Below, one piece after another: positions 16,360 to 24,719 of a stretch of 64,000 nucleotides of DNA (the stretch's first letter is position 1; each line of letters starts with the position of its first letter). Position numbers and translations under genes: made by a program. The DNA is taken from assembly GCA_041656295.1 (NCBI GenBank), contig JBBADV010000004.1, forward strand, positions 158,104-222,103. The letters run 5' to 3'. This DNA is from Kiritimatiellales bacterium. GTDB taxonomy: Bacteria > Verrucomicrobiota > Kiritimatiellia > Kiritimatiellales > Tichowtungiaceae. The notes beneath the pieces are model-generated. The model searched no databases. It was not told where the DNA came from and worked only from the letters and a program-made list of their open reading frames with translations.

Positions 16360-17316
16360 ATGTCTACAGCACGAGAAGAGAGTTGGCAGATTAAACGGCG
16401 CGCCGATGTGTGCGCCGGCACGAATGAACCGTTTAAAGACGGCGACGAATTTATGACGCGTCTGCTGTTTATCGACGGTGAATATGTCCGCGAAGATTAC
16501 AGTCTGACGTGGTGGAACGAAAATAATCCCGAGCGCGGTATCAGTGCGTGGAAAAGTATGTTCCGCCTGCCGCCGGCGCCGGAAGAGCCGGTAAAAAAAG
16601 AAAATGCGGAATCGCTGTTGCGTAAGATGGTAGCGAAGGAGGATGCAGACGATACGAATGCAATTTATATTCTCGCGGTGATGCTGGAACGTAAAAAAAT
16701 TCTGGTCGAAAAAGATATACAGATGCGCGACGACAAAACGAAAGTCCGCGTTTACGAACATAAAAAAACCGGCGACACATTTTTGATTGTCGATCCGGAG
16801 CTGAAACTCGCCGAAATTGAACAGGTTCAGGAAGAAGTCGTTGGATTGCTCGGCGGTAAGCCGCCGAAAACCGCAACGGTGATTTACTTTGAAATGGTTC
16901 TGCACGCGCTGGTGGAAAAACATAAAAAAATTCTATTTCCGAAAAAACCGGTCGGTGGCGAAGAAGGCATTGTACAGAAACTCGCGGCATCGTTTTTTGC
17001 ACTGCTCGCCGGCAAAAAAAGTCCGTGGTGGGAAGAGTCGAATAAAGTTTTTAACCGTTTTGAAGATTCCGAAACGTGGGGACCGGCAGTCACTGAATAC
17101 CGCGATCTGATTGAACGCATCCCGCAGGAAGTCCGTTTTCAAGGACTCGGAAAACCGGCGCTGGCCAAGGCACTCGAAACACTCGCACTGCAAGAACCGG
17201 CAGAAATTACCGAAACCGAAGTTCTCGAGGCATTTAACATCGATGATCCGCGCATCATTGAACTGCGTGAGAAATTTCTCGCCGCAGTTCAAGCCGCTGC
17301 GACATATAATTCATAA
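16360..17316 (+). CDS. Conserved hypothetical protein (318 residues)
   Basis: ATG 16360 with CAGGAA seven bases upstream. No signal peptide or membrane segment. The N-terminus (REESWQIKRRADVCAGTNEP, F-x-D-G-D-E-F) has the look of a short zinc-less treble-clef-like domain in which W-x-I, R-A-x-x-C and PF-x-D-G-D recur. It is then acidic and helical, with an all-alpha C-terminal half. I do not recognise a named family. It stands alone between pgsA and the CvpA-like gene, with spacers of 71 and 145 bases. Codon use resembles its neighbours, so it is probably a resident gene. Confidence 0.7.
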   Translation: MSTAREESWQIKRRADVCAGTNEPFKDGDEFMTRLLFIDGEYVREDYSLTWWNENNPERGISAWKSMFRLPPAPEEPVKKENAESLLRKMVAKEDADDTNAIYILAVMLERKKILVEKDIQMRDDKTKVRVYEHKKTGDTFLIVDPELKLAEIEQVQEEVVGLLGGKPPKTATVIYFEMVLHALVEKHKKILFPKKPVGGEEGIVQKLAASFFALLAGKKSPWWEESNKVFNRFEDSETWGPAVTEYRDLIERIPQEVRFQGLGKPALAKALETLALQEPAEITETEVLEAFNIDDPRIIELREKFLAAVQAAATYNS

Positions 17317-17377
17317 AAAGGACATACGGCCTAAAAGGTATATTATATGCTGCCGGTTAAGCGCTGAAAACTCATAT

Positions 17378-17406
17378 AGATACTTCCGGTAAATCCGGGA
17401 GTATCT
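17378..17406 (+). terminator. Strong hairpin between the hypothetical gene and the CvpA-like gene
   Basis: AGATACTTCCGG, loop TAAAT, CCGGGAGTATCT: a 12-base stem with a single wobble. It lies 62 bases past one gene and 55 before the next. It is followed by ATGTTAAAATT rather than a T-run. It may be a terminator, attenuator or REP-like palindrome. Confidence 0.45.
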
Positions 17407-17461
17407 ATGTTAAAATTAATTATGATTCCAATTTTACGCCGGTGCGTGTTATAAATGCGGC

Positions 17462-18127
17462 ATGTCTCTGACGGATGGTTTTTTGTGGGTCGATATCGCC
17501 CTGGCGGTGCTGGTGCTGCTGTTTTTTCTGAACGGATTGCGGCGCGGGCTGTGCCGTGAACTGGCGCATATCCTTACGTTTGCGGCATTGATTGCCGGTT
17601 TCTGCTTTTTCTACGCGCCAATCACAGAATTCGCTGCCTGCCACTGTACATTTGTTGCGCTGGAACATATTCACATCGCCGTGCCGGTCATGATGCTGAG
17701 TGCTGCGCTTGTCGTATACATTCTGATCTGGCTGTGCCTGCGCGCACTGCTTTGTCCGTTCCTTGATTTTCTCGGTGAAAAATTTCTCGGCGGAATCGTC
17801 GGCGCAGCGCGCGGCGCGGTTTTCGGATTAGTTATTATTGCGGCACTGACGCTCGTGCAGATTCCGGCGGTGCAGGAAGCTGTCGTCGATAAATCGGTAA
17901 TCGGCTGCTGGGTTGAAAATACCATCACGCCGTGGCTCAAAGAAACCGTCACAATGCCGGAAACCGGCTGCGGTGATTTTCCGCTGCCGCTGGAATTTTA
18001 TCGCCGGAAAAATACAGATGAAGCTGCCGGCCTCACGCAAACAAACACACCGCCGGGAAATACTCCGGCGTCCGCCAATCAGCAATCGACAATCAACAAT
18101 GACAATGGTCCCCAGAGAACTGATTGA
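17462..18127 (+). CDS. CvpA family inner membrane protein
   Basis: 221 residues. Four membrane helices typical of CvpA/colicin V production proteins: the first is FLWVDIALAVLVLLFFLNGL with the family motif R-R-G (RRGLCRELAH), and the later ones are PVMMLSAALVVYILIWLCL and IVGAARGAVFGLVIIAALT, where G-A-x-R-G-x-x-x-G is the other signature. The C-terminal tail after about residue 180 is low-complexity, and its end (ANQQSTINNDNG) is written by the 18075-18110 phrase repeat. It overlaps dnaG by 23 bases. CvpA homologues contribute to envelope stress tolerance; the specific role here is unknown. Confidence 0.8.
   Translation: MSLTDGFLWVDIALAVLVLLFFLNGLRRGLCRELAHILTFAALIAGFCFFYAPITEFAACHCTFVALEHIHIAVPVMMLSAALVVYILIWLCLRALLCPFLDFLGEKFLGGIVGAARGAVFGLVIIAALTLVQIPAVQEAVVDKSVIGCWVENTITPWLKETVTMPETGCGDFPLPLEFYRRKNTDEAAGLTQTNTPPGNTPASANQQSTINNDNGPQRTD
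18075..18110. repeat. CAATC-type phrase repeat spanning the CvpA stop and the dnaG start
   Basis: CCAATCAGCAATCGACAATC followed by AACAATGACAATGG. Both candidate dnaG start codons (ATG 18099 and ATG 18105) lie within the repeat, and the same bases encode the end of the CvpA-like protein in another frame. Confidence 0.75.
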
Positions 18128-19862
18128 AGAAATCCGCGCGCGCAACGATATTGCCGAAGTCATCGGGTCCTATCTGCCGTTGCGCAGCGCCGGTACGCGC
18201 TTCAAAGTCAACTGTCCGTTTCATAAAGAAAAAACGCCGTCGTTCACGGTGAGTCCCGACCGGCAGATTTACCACTGCTTCGGCTGCGGCGCCGGCGGCG
18301 ATGTGATCCGCTTCATCCAGGAATATGAAAAGGTCGATTTTATGACGGCGCTGCGCATGCTCGCTGATCGCGTTGGAGTTGAACTCACTGTGGCAGAGAG
18401 CAGCGATGAAACCGGTGCGAATCGCCGTAAACTTTTTCAAATTCATGAAAGCGTCGCACAGCTCTATCGAAAAATTTTAACCGACCATCCTGAAGGTGCC
18501 GCCGGCCGCGACTATCTTGCCGCGCGCCGGTTAACCGGTCAGATCGCCGAAGATTTTCAAATCGGCTTTGCGCCGGACCGTTTCGATGCACTTGAAAAAT
18601 GGGCGGCGCAGAAAAAAATTCCATTTGAACTCATGGAACAGGCAGGACTGATGATTCAGTCCGGCAAACACGCCGGAAGTTTTTACGACCGTTTCCGCAA
18701 CCGCCTCATGTTTCCCGTCCGCGACGAGACCGGACGCGTAATCGGCTTCAGCGGCCGCGCCGTCAATCCGGATGAAAAAGGGGGTAAATACGTCAACAGC
18801 CCCGAAACACCGCTGTTTCATAAAAGCCGCGTGCTGTTCGCCATCGACAAAGCGCGGCGCGCGATGGTCGACAAACGTACTGCGATTGTGGTTGAAGGTC
18901 AGCTCGACGCCATCCGCTGTCACGAGGCCGGAATGAATAACACCGTTGCCTCGCAGGGAACCGCACTCACATCCGACCATGCGCGTATGATCCGGCGCTA
19001 TGCTGACGAAGTCATTTTAATGCTTGATGCCGACAGCGCCGGACAAAAAGCAGCGCTGCGTTCATCCGAAGCATTCATCGCCGAAGAACTCAGTGTGCGT
19101 GTGGCATCACTGCCCGCCGGTGAAGATCCTGATTCGCTGATTCGCAATCAGGGTGCCGATGTTTTTATGGCACACATTCATGCTGCCGTTCCGGCGATTG
19201 ATTTTCTGATTAACGTAATGAGCGCGCAGGAAAACCTGAACAACGAAGCCGGACTCATGCGCACCGCGCGCGCCGTACAGGCATTAATCGCCCGGGCGCC
19301 CGGCGCCGTTCAGCGCGATCGCATGGTGCAGACAGCATCGGAACGGCTGAATCTTTCGCCGGCGGCGCTGCGCCGCGACCTCGCGCATAAAAAACAAACA
19401 TTGCGGCGCCCTGCAGCGGAAACGGCCGGCAGCGCCCTGCCCGCGCCGGAACATTATCCGGACAACGAAACAGCGCTGCTGGAAATTTTAATATTTCATT
19501 ATGACGCTGCATTTACAGTGGTTGCCGATCATCTGCCGCCGGATTTTTTCTCTCATCCTGACTGCCGCTTATTATTCGAACTGCTGCTGGATTACGGCGC
19601 GGCGTTTATGGATCAGATTCCGCCGGAACGCACCGGCGCACAACGGCTCGCCGCACGGCTGCAGGCCGGAGAAACAAAAATTCGCGGCGGAAACGATGAT
19701 CATGCCAAAGCCGCACAGGATATCGTCATGGCGCTTTGGCGCAAAGCGCTTAAACACCGGCGGCAGACTCTGCCCGCCGGTCCGGCAACAATGGAAATTA
19801 CACTCCAGCTTAAACAGCTCGACTTCGGTTGGGAACATGCCGTCAGTTTTATGGTTGTCTGA
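18105..19862 (+). CDS. dnaG: DNA primase
   Basis: 585 residues from ATG 18105 (ATG 18099 would add two residues; no Shine-Dalgarno is evident because the start lies in a phrase repeat). The N-terminal zinc-binding domain is CPFHKEKTPSFTV...YHCFGCGAGGD (C-x2-H...C-x2-C). The catalytic core follows, with IGFSGRAVNPDEKGGKYVNS, TOPRIM Glu in VVEGQLDAI and the metal-binding DADSAGQKAA. The DnaB-interacting C-terminal helical region is present but divergent. It synthesises RNA primers at the replication fork. Length and motifs are normal. Confidence 0.97.
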   Translation: MVPRELIEEIRARNDIAEVIGSYLPLRSAGTRFKVNCPFHKEKTPSFTVSPDRQIYHCFGCGAGGDVIRFIQEYEKVDFMTALRMLADRVGVELTVAESSDETGANRRKLFQIHESVAQLYRKILTDHPEGAAGRDYLAARRLTGQIAEDFQIGFAPDRFDALEKWAAQKKIPFELMEQAGLMIQSGKHAGSFYDRFRNRLMFPVRDETGRVIGFSGRAVNPDEKGGKYVNSPETPLFHKSRVLFAIDKARRAMVDKRTAIVVEGQLDAIRCHEAGMNNTVASQGTALTSDHARMIRRYADEVILMLDADSAGQKAALRSSEAFIAEELSVRVASLPAGEDPDSLIRNQGADVFMAHIHAAVPAIDFLINVMSAQENLNNEAGLMRTARAVQALIARAPGAVQRDRMVQTASERLNLSPAALRRDLAHKKQTLRRPAAETAGSALPAPEHYPDNETALLEILIFHYDAAFTVVADHLPPDFFSHPDCRLLFELLLDYGAAFMDQIPPERTGAQRLAARLQAGETKIRGGNDDHAKAAQDIVMALWRKALKHRRQTLPAGPATMEITLQLKQLDFGWEHAVSFMVV

Positions 19863-19981
19863 AATGCAGCTGATTTAAAAAATAGAAAATTATCTCTGCC
19901 GCTTAATTTATTGTATTCATGATTGCACGCGCGGCGGGCATTAACCGCGATTCCGGTGCGGCCAATGAAAACGAAATCGTT

Positions 19982-20647
19982 CTAGTTGCGCTGGTCCATC
20001 ACCCGCTGAACAGCGCGCTGGACAAGCTCAGTCCCGTTAGAAAGTCCCAGTTTGACTTTGATACGTGCGCGGTAGGTTTCAATTGTTTTTATACTCAGTC
20101 CCATTGCGCCGGCAATTTCTGCAGTATTCTGACCGTGCCCAATGCGTTCGAATACGTCCAGTTCGCGGTCGCTCAGTTTTTCTACCGGGTTGGAGTAACA
20201 TGAGACACGCCGGTGAAAGTTTTTCATGATTTTCTGCTTCACGGATTCACTGGCGTACACACCGCCATTGAAAATCTCGCGAAAGGCATCAATCAGTTTT
20301 GCCGGCGGCGCGTCTTTACCAACGTACCCGCTCGCACCGGCACGGAGCACGCGTTCCGCATAGAGCATTTCGTCCTGCATTGAAAGAACCAGTGTCTTGA
20401 TGCCGGGAAAGCGCGCTGAGATGTCTTTAACAAGATCAAGACCGGAGTCTTTTCCGAGAGAAAGATCAACCAGAACCAGGTCCGGCGACAGCCGGGCACA
20501 AAGTTCGACAGCATGAGCACGGCTTTCTGATTCGCCGCAAACGACAAATTCAGGTTCCTGCTCAACGTAATCACGCAGTCCCTTGCGAATAAACGCGTGG
20601 TCATCCACAATCAGGATTTTCTTCCTCTCTGGAGGGGTTGCAAACAT
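19982..20647 (-). CDS. NarL/FixJ-type response regulator
   Basis: 221 residues. The receiver domain (residues 10-125) has acidic pocket DDH, phospho-acceptor Asp in LVLVDLSLGKD, Thr/Ser in LVLSMQDE and Lys in GYVGKDAPPAK. The LuxR-type helix-turn-helix (LSDRELDVFERIGHGQNTAE then MGLSIKTIETYRARIKVKLG) is C-terminal. A transcription factor activated by phosphorylation. No histidine kinase is adjacent; the nearest candidate partner in the window is the receiver-kinase protein at 48124. It converges with dnaG; the 119-base gap holds no clear terminator. Confidence 0.92.
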   Translation of the reverse strand: MFATPPERKKILIVDDHAFIRKGLRDYVEQEPEFVVCGESESRAHAVELCARLSPDLVLVDLSLGKDSGLDLVKDISARFPGIKTLVLSMQDEMLYAERVLRAGASGYVGKDAPPAKLIDAFREIFNGGVYASESVKQKIMKNFHRRVSCYSNPVEKLSDRELDVFERIGHGQNTAEIAGAMGLSIKTIETYRARIKVKLGLSNGTELVQRAVQRVMDQRN

Positions 20648-20692
20648 CCGTAAATTATATGATAAAAACCGCTTGTCCCTACAACCACAATC

Positions 20693-21487
20693 TCAACTTT
20701 TCTCTGACTCTTTAACAGCATTCCAGACGGCGTCCAGTTCTGCCGGCGCACACTCTTCCGGTTTTTTTCCGGCGGCATTCAACCGGGCTTCGAGCGCCTG
20801 AAACCGGCGCATAAATTTTGCAATGTTTTCGTTGAGCACCTCTTCGGCATCGAACCCGAGGTAACGCACCAGATTGACGGCAGAAAAAATTAAATCGCCA
20901 AGCTCTTCTTTGAGCGCTGCCGGATTCCCGGCAGCCAGCGCCGCTTTCACTTCCGCCAGCTCCTCTTCGAGCTTGGCGGCCACGTCGGCAACACCGTCCC
21001 ACTCAAAACCGGCGCGCGCTACGCGCTTCTGCGCCAGCGCCGCTTTCATCAGCGCCGGCAGGTGGCGCGGAATGCCGGCGACAAGCGATCGCGGTGTATC
21101 ACCGCCTTTTTCGGTTTTTTTAATCACTTCCCAGTTTTTCAGCACTTCGCCGGATGTATCCGCCTGTACAGTACCGAAAACATGCGGATGGCGCCGGACG
21201 AGTTTATCGCCGATGCCTGTAACGACGTCATTAAAGTTGAATGCACCCTCTTCGTCGCAGATTTGCGCCTGAAAAACAATCTGCAGCAGCAGATCGCCGA
21301 GCTCCTCACACAGCAGACTCCGGTCGCCGGAATCCATCGCGTCAATTGTTTCGTATGTTTCTTCAACCAAATTTGAGCGCAGCGATTCAATCGTCTGTTC
21401 ACGATCCCACGGACAGCCGTCCGGCGCGCGCAGCCGGCGCATAATGTTCAGCAGACGTTCAACTGGATTGGTGGAGTTAATGCTCAA
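20693..21487 (-). CDS. mazG: Nucleoside triphosphate pyrophosphohydrolase MazG
   Basis: 264 residues. Two MazG domains are visible. The first runs from MRRLRAPDGCPWDREQTIES through LVEETYETIDAMDSGD and CEELGDLLLQIVFQA (E-E-x-x-E and E-x-x-D metal motifs); the second is EEELAEVKAALAAGN through KEELGDLIFSAVNLVRYLGF. It hydrolyses NTPs, including aberrant or alarmone-linked nucleotides, to NMP and pyrophosphate. The start is the TTG at 21487, with AGGAATTG upstream; it lies in a phrase repeat and no ATG fits the family N-terminus. Confidence 0.93.
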   Translation of the reverse strand: MSINSTNPVERLLNIMRRLRAPDGCPWDREQTIESLRSNLVEETYETIDAMDSGDRSLLCEELGDLLLQIVFQAQICDEEGAFNFNDVVTGIGDKLVRRHPHVFGTVQADTSGEVLKNWEVIKKTEKGGDTPRSLVAGIPRHLPALMKAALAQKRVARAGFEWDGVADVAAKLEEELAEVKAALAAGNPAALKEELGDLIFSAVNLVRYLGFDAEEVLNENIAKFMRRFQALEARLNAAGKKPEECAPAELDAVWNAVKESEKS

Positions 21488-21556
21488 TGTTCAATTCCTG
21501 ATATCCAGAGAACAGTGATCAATGAACATTAAATATTGAAAATTGAACATTGATAA
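21484..21556. repeat. GAACATTGA-type phrase repeat at the mazG start
   Basis: Repeated units such as TCAATGTTCAATT, ATCAATGAACATTAAAT and GAAAATTGAACATTGATAAC fill the gap between mazG and the HAD-like gene. The mazG TTG start codon lies at its edge. Confidence 0.7.
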
Positions 21557-21559
21557 CTG

Positions 21560-22255
21560 TTACCGGCGCGTAACCAGCGCTATAATCTCTTTCGCCGGAA
21601 CATCGCCGAGCGATTCAAGAATAAATTTTGCGCCGGAAAAATCTTCAAAATTCGTATACTCGTCCGGCACGGCAATACAGGTCGCCGCCGCCGTCAATGC
21701 GCCCTTGCAGGCGGTCTGCGAGCTTACCGCCGCAATCGCCGGCAGTGTCTCCTGATTACGGACTTTCAGCATGCGCAGCCAGTGATCCGCGCGCGGAAAT
21801 GCACCGTCTGTCACATCAAATGCTTCCAGCTCGACGCCCATTTCATCCAGCCCGAGGCGCTTCATTAATGTTTCCGCCGCTTCCTCCGGCCACGCCGACA
21901 TCGCCACGACCTGAATATTTTTAGACTGCGCTTCTTTAATCAGTGGCGGAAGCGCCTTATTCAGTTCCGCCTTTTCAGCAAAAAACTGCGCCATAGCCTC
22001 TTCCGCCGCTGCAATCAATTCCTCCGTTCCGGCGGCCTCTTTGCCGGCCGCTTTCAGCAGTTCCGGAATCAGCGCTGCCGGCCGGCCGGCGGCGCCGGTG
22101 CGTCCGAAAGAAACCGGCGTTACATCCACCCTGCCCGCCAGCGCTTTTTTCACCGCATCAAACAGCGCTGCGCGTCCAGTTGTCGCAATATATTCCAGTT
22201 CAAAAAACAGCACTTCGCGCGGCGAAGCCTTGGGTGTCACATTATTTTTGTCCAT
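21560..22255 (-). CDS. HAD-like protein lacking catalytic aspartates
   Basis: 231 residues from ATG 22255 (CAGGAGCAG upstream). Overall order matches beta-phosphoglucomutase-type HAD hydrolases: a strand, a helical cap of about 100 residues, then the core. The nucleophile motif D-x-D is FFELEYIATTG, with Glu at both positions (about 19 and 21). The Thr/Ser motif is VVAMSAWPEEAAE. The lysine region is AFPRADHWLRML, without the usual K-P. The last acidic motif is AAVSSQTACKGALTAA, where active enzymes have two Asp. Every catalytic site appears replaced, so I infer a non-enzymatic HAD fold with a binding or structural role. It may be co-transcribed with mazG. Confidence 0.6.
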   Translation of the reverse strand: MDKNNVTPKASPREVLFFELEYIATTGRAALFDAVKKALAGRVDVTPVSFGRTGAAGRPAALIPELLKAAGKEAAGTEELIAAAEEAMAQFFAEKAELNKALPPLIKEAQSKNIQVVAMSAWPEEAAETLMKRLGLDEMGVELEAFDVTDGAFPRADHWLRMLKVRNQETLPAIAAVSSQTACKGALTAAATCIAVPDEYTNFEDFSGAKFILESLGDVPAKEIIALVTRR

Positions 22256-22299
22256 ACTTCTGCTCCTGAAGAAATCTTTCCCTCTTAAAAAATAAGTGC

Positions 22300-22960
22300 A
22301 TAGTGTATGTGTCGCGCTGCCCGCCGTCAAGTCTGCGGAATTCCGGTGCAGAGGCGATCTTTTTTGCGCATTTTTGTGTACAGAAATTTCCACGCAGAGC
22401 CGCAGAGCTTTTCAACATCCATTCAGAATCTGCAGTTAACATTCCAGCGCGCAGGGAACCTGCGCGCCCGGCCGGTGTTTTCATTTTGTAAAAATAAGGT
22501 AGGGCGCGCAGTCCCTTGCGCGCCGGTAATAGTCCAAAATTCGCTGCAGCCAGGGGACTGTCCGCCCTGCCATTAACTTCCGGCACATCAAAACTGAGAT
22601 TTTAAGATGGTTCTCCTCCGGCAACTTTGCGGCTTTGCGCGGGAAATTCAGCACGACCGGGAATATTTTTTGACAGGATGACAGGATTTTTAATCTGGAG
22701 AGTTTGGCCACAAAAAACACAAGAAGGCACTAAAATGGTTTTAACAGAGGGACGCGAAAGAATGCGAAGAGGTTTTGATGACCGGATTTGTGGAAAGACA
22801 GCGGCCTCGCTGTACGCGGTCGTCGAGACCAGCGCCCCTCTATTTTCTTTTTTAATTTTTTTGTAAAAACAGGTGGGGCAGACATTCCTGTCTGCCCGTA
22901 TTTTTGCGCAGACAGGAATGTCCGCGCCACATTTTGCACTTCAATGAAGCGTTCGTTTTA
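22300..22960. repeat. Gene-free spacer packed with REP palindromes and phrase repeats
   Basis: Between the HAD-like gene and guaA (816 bases) there is no supported gene. It holds: a phrase CACGCAGAGCCGCAGAG (22391); palindromes around CGCGCAGGGAACCTGCGCG (22449) and AGGGCGCGCAGTCCCTTGCG (22500); a related CAGGGGACTGTCC copy (22555); TGACAGGATGACAGGA (22672); CCACAAAAAACACAAGAAGG (22706); an AGCGGCCTCGCTGTACGCGG palindrome (22801); and a long inverted pair made of GGGCAGACATTCCTGTCTGC (22876) and its partner GCGCAGACAGGAATGTCCGC (22907). Short frames here are by-products. The guaA promoter must lie near its right end. Confidence 0.7.
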
Positions 22961-23071
22961 TCTCTGCGTCAAAAAAATTCTGTCCAGCGCCGGAAAAAGT
23001 TTGCTGGTGCGCAGACGGTTTGCGAATATTGCAGGAATTTAAATGTTTGATGTTAACGCGCAGAGGAAGTC

Positions 23072-24616
23072 ATGAAGCACAGTGAATGGATTGCAGTTCT
23101 GGATTACGGCTCACAGGTGACGCAGCTGATTGCGCGGCGCATCCGCGAACAGAAAGTGTATTGCGAAATTCTCCGGTTCGATACTCCGGCGGCGGAAATT
23201 GCGAAACGCGCGCCGCAAGGCATTATTCTTTCCGGCGGTCCGGCGAGCGTACCGGATGCGAATTCCCCGAAGTGCGATCCGGCGCTATTTGATCTTGGGG
23301 TTCCGGTGCTCGGCATTTGCTACGGCATGCAGCTGACGGCGCACACTCTCGGCGGCACAGTGAAGCCGGGACTGAAACGCGAATACGGCAAAGCCATGAT
23401 GGATGTCGTAAAAGATTCGCCGCTGTTCGATGGACTCGACAGGCAGCTACAGGTGTGGATGAGCCATGGCGATAAAGTTGAAACGCTGCCGGACGGTTTT
23501 GAAACCGTGGCAAAAAGTGACAGCTGTCCGCTGGCCGCCATGCAGGATCCGGCGAAAAAAATCTACGGCGTTCAGTTTCACCCCGAAGTGGTGCACACCC
23601 CGCAGGGTGCAAAAATGCTCAGCAATTTTGCACTGAAAATCTGCGGTTGCGCCGGTGACTGGGAAATGAGTAAATTTATTGAAGAGAGCGTGAATGCCAT
23701 CCGCGAAAAAGTCGGCGGCGAACACGTACTGCTCGGACTTTCCGGCGGCGTCGACTCTTCGGTCGTTGCGGCGCTGCTGCACAAAGCCATCGGCAAACAG
23801 CTCCACTGCGTATTCGTCGACACCGGACTGATGCGCTACAAAGAGGCCGAAGAGGTTGAAAAGCTTTTCGGCGATGCGTTCGGCATCGACCTCCACACCG
23901 CGCATGCTGAAGATATTTTCCTCGCCAAACTCGCCGGCGTTACCGACCCGGAACAGAAGCGTAAAATTATCGGCAAAACATTTATCGATATCTTCGCCGA
24001 AAAAGCGCGCGCAGTCGGCAAAGTTAAATATCTCGCGCAGGGAACCGTATATCCGGACGTCATTGAAAGTATTTCGCCGGCTGGCGGACCGTCCGTCGCC
24101 ATCAAGAGTCATCATAACGTCGGCGGGCTGCCGGACGATCTGCAGTTTGATCTGATCGAACCGCTGCGCGAACTCTTCAAAGACGAAGTGCGCGCCGTCG
24201 GACGCGAACTCGGACTGCCCGATTATGTTGTCGACCGCCAGCCCTTCCCCGGCCCCGGACTCGCGGTGCGCATTCTCAGCGACATCACCAAAGAACGCGT
24301 TGAGCTCATCCAGCTTGCCGATTTGCGCGTTCGCGAAGAAATTCTGAAAATGCCGAATCATCTCGACGTTTGGCAATACTTCGCCATCCTGCTCCCGATT
24401 CAAACCGTCGGTGTTATGGGCGACAGCCGCACCTACGAACACGTCGTCGCCGTGCGCGCCGTGCAGAGTATCGACGGCATGACCGCCGACTGGTACAAAC
24501 TTCCGTATGATGTGATGGATCGTATTTCCAACCGCATCATCAACGAAGTCAAAGGCGTCAACCGCGTCGTTTACGACATTTCATCCAAGCCGCCGGCCAC
24601 GATTGAGTGGGAATAA
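23072..24616 (+). CDS. guaA: GMP synthase (glutamine-hydrolysing)
   Basis: 514 residues, ATG with AGAGGAAG upstream. It converts XMP to GMP. The N-terminal class I glutamine amidotransferase has the catalytic Cys in GICYGMQLTAH and His-Glu in FHPEVVHTPQG. The ATP-pyrophosphatase P-loop is LLGLSGGVDSSVVAALL. The C-terminal dimerisation domain ends in the typical RIINEVKGVNRVVYDISSKP then PPATIEWE. Full length and complete. It stands alone after the repeat-rich spacer and converges on the defence block. Confidence 0.98.
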   Translation: MKHSEWIAVLDYGSQVTQLIARRIREQKVYCEILRFDTPAAEIAKRAPQGIILSGGPASVPDANSPKCDPALFDLGVPVLGICYGMQLTAHTLGGTVKPGLKREYGKAMMDVVKDSPLFDGLDRQLQVWMSHGDKVETLPDGFETVAKSDSCPLAAMQDPAKKIYGVQFHPEVVHTPQGAKMLSNFALKICGCAGDWEMSKFIEESVNAIREKVGGEHVLLGLSGGVDSSVVAALLHKAIGKQLHCVFVDTGLMRYKEAEEVEKLFGDAFGIDLHTAHAEDIFLAKLAGVTDPEQKRKIIGKTFIDIFAEKARAVGKVKYLAQGTVYPDVIESISPAGGPSVAIKSHHNVGGLPDDLQFDLIEPLRELFKDEVRAVGRELGLPDYVVDRQPFPGPGLAVRILSDITKERVELIQLADLRVREEILKMPNHLDVWQYFAILLPIQTVGVMGDSRTYEHVVAVRAVQSIDGMTADWYKLPYDVMDRISNRIINEVKGVNRVVYDISSKPPATIEWE

Positions 24617-24719
24617 ACGGTAAACTATCGCCTGACATATCACCCCGGCCAGTCGTTTCATAATCGTCCTGCCGGTTTACACGATCATGTTTTTAAGGTG
24701 AACTTTCAGAATCGACGCG

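Noticed and set aside
22300..22960. Possible CRISPR array or structured regulatory RNA upstream of guaA
   Set aside because: Palindromes are irregularly spaced and of different families, with no constant repeat-spacer period; no purine riboswitch core was recognised.
23447..24442. 331-codon open frame on the minus strand across guaA
   Set aside because: Antisense shadow of a GC-rich, fully recognisable gene; no ribosome site and no family resemblance.
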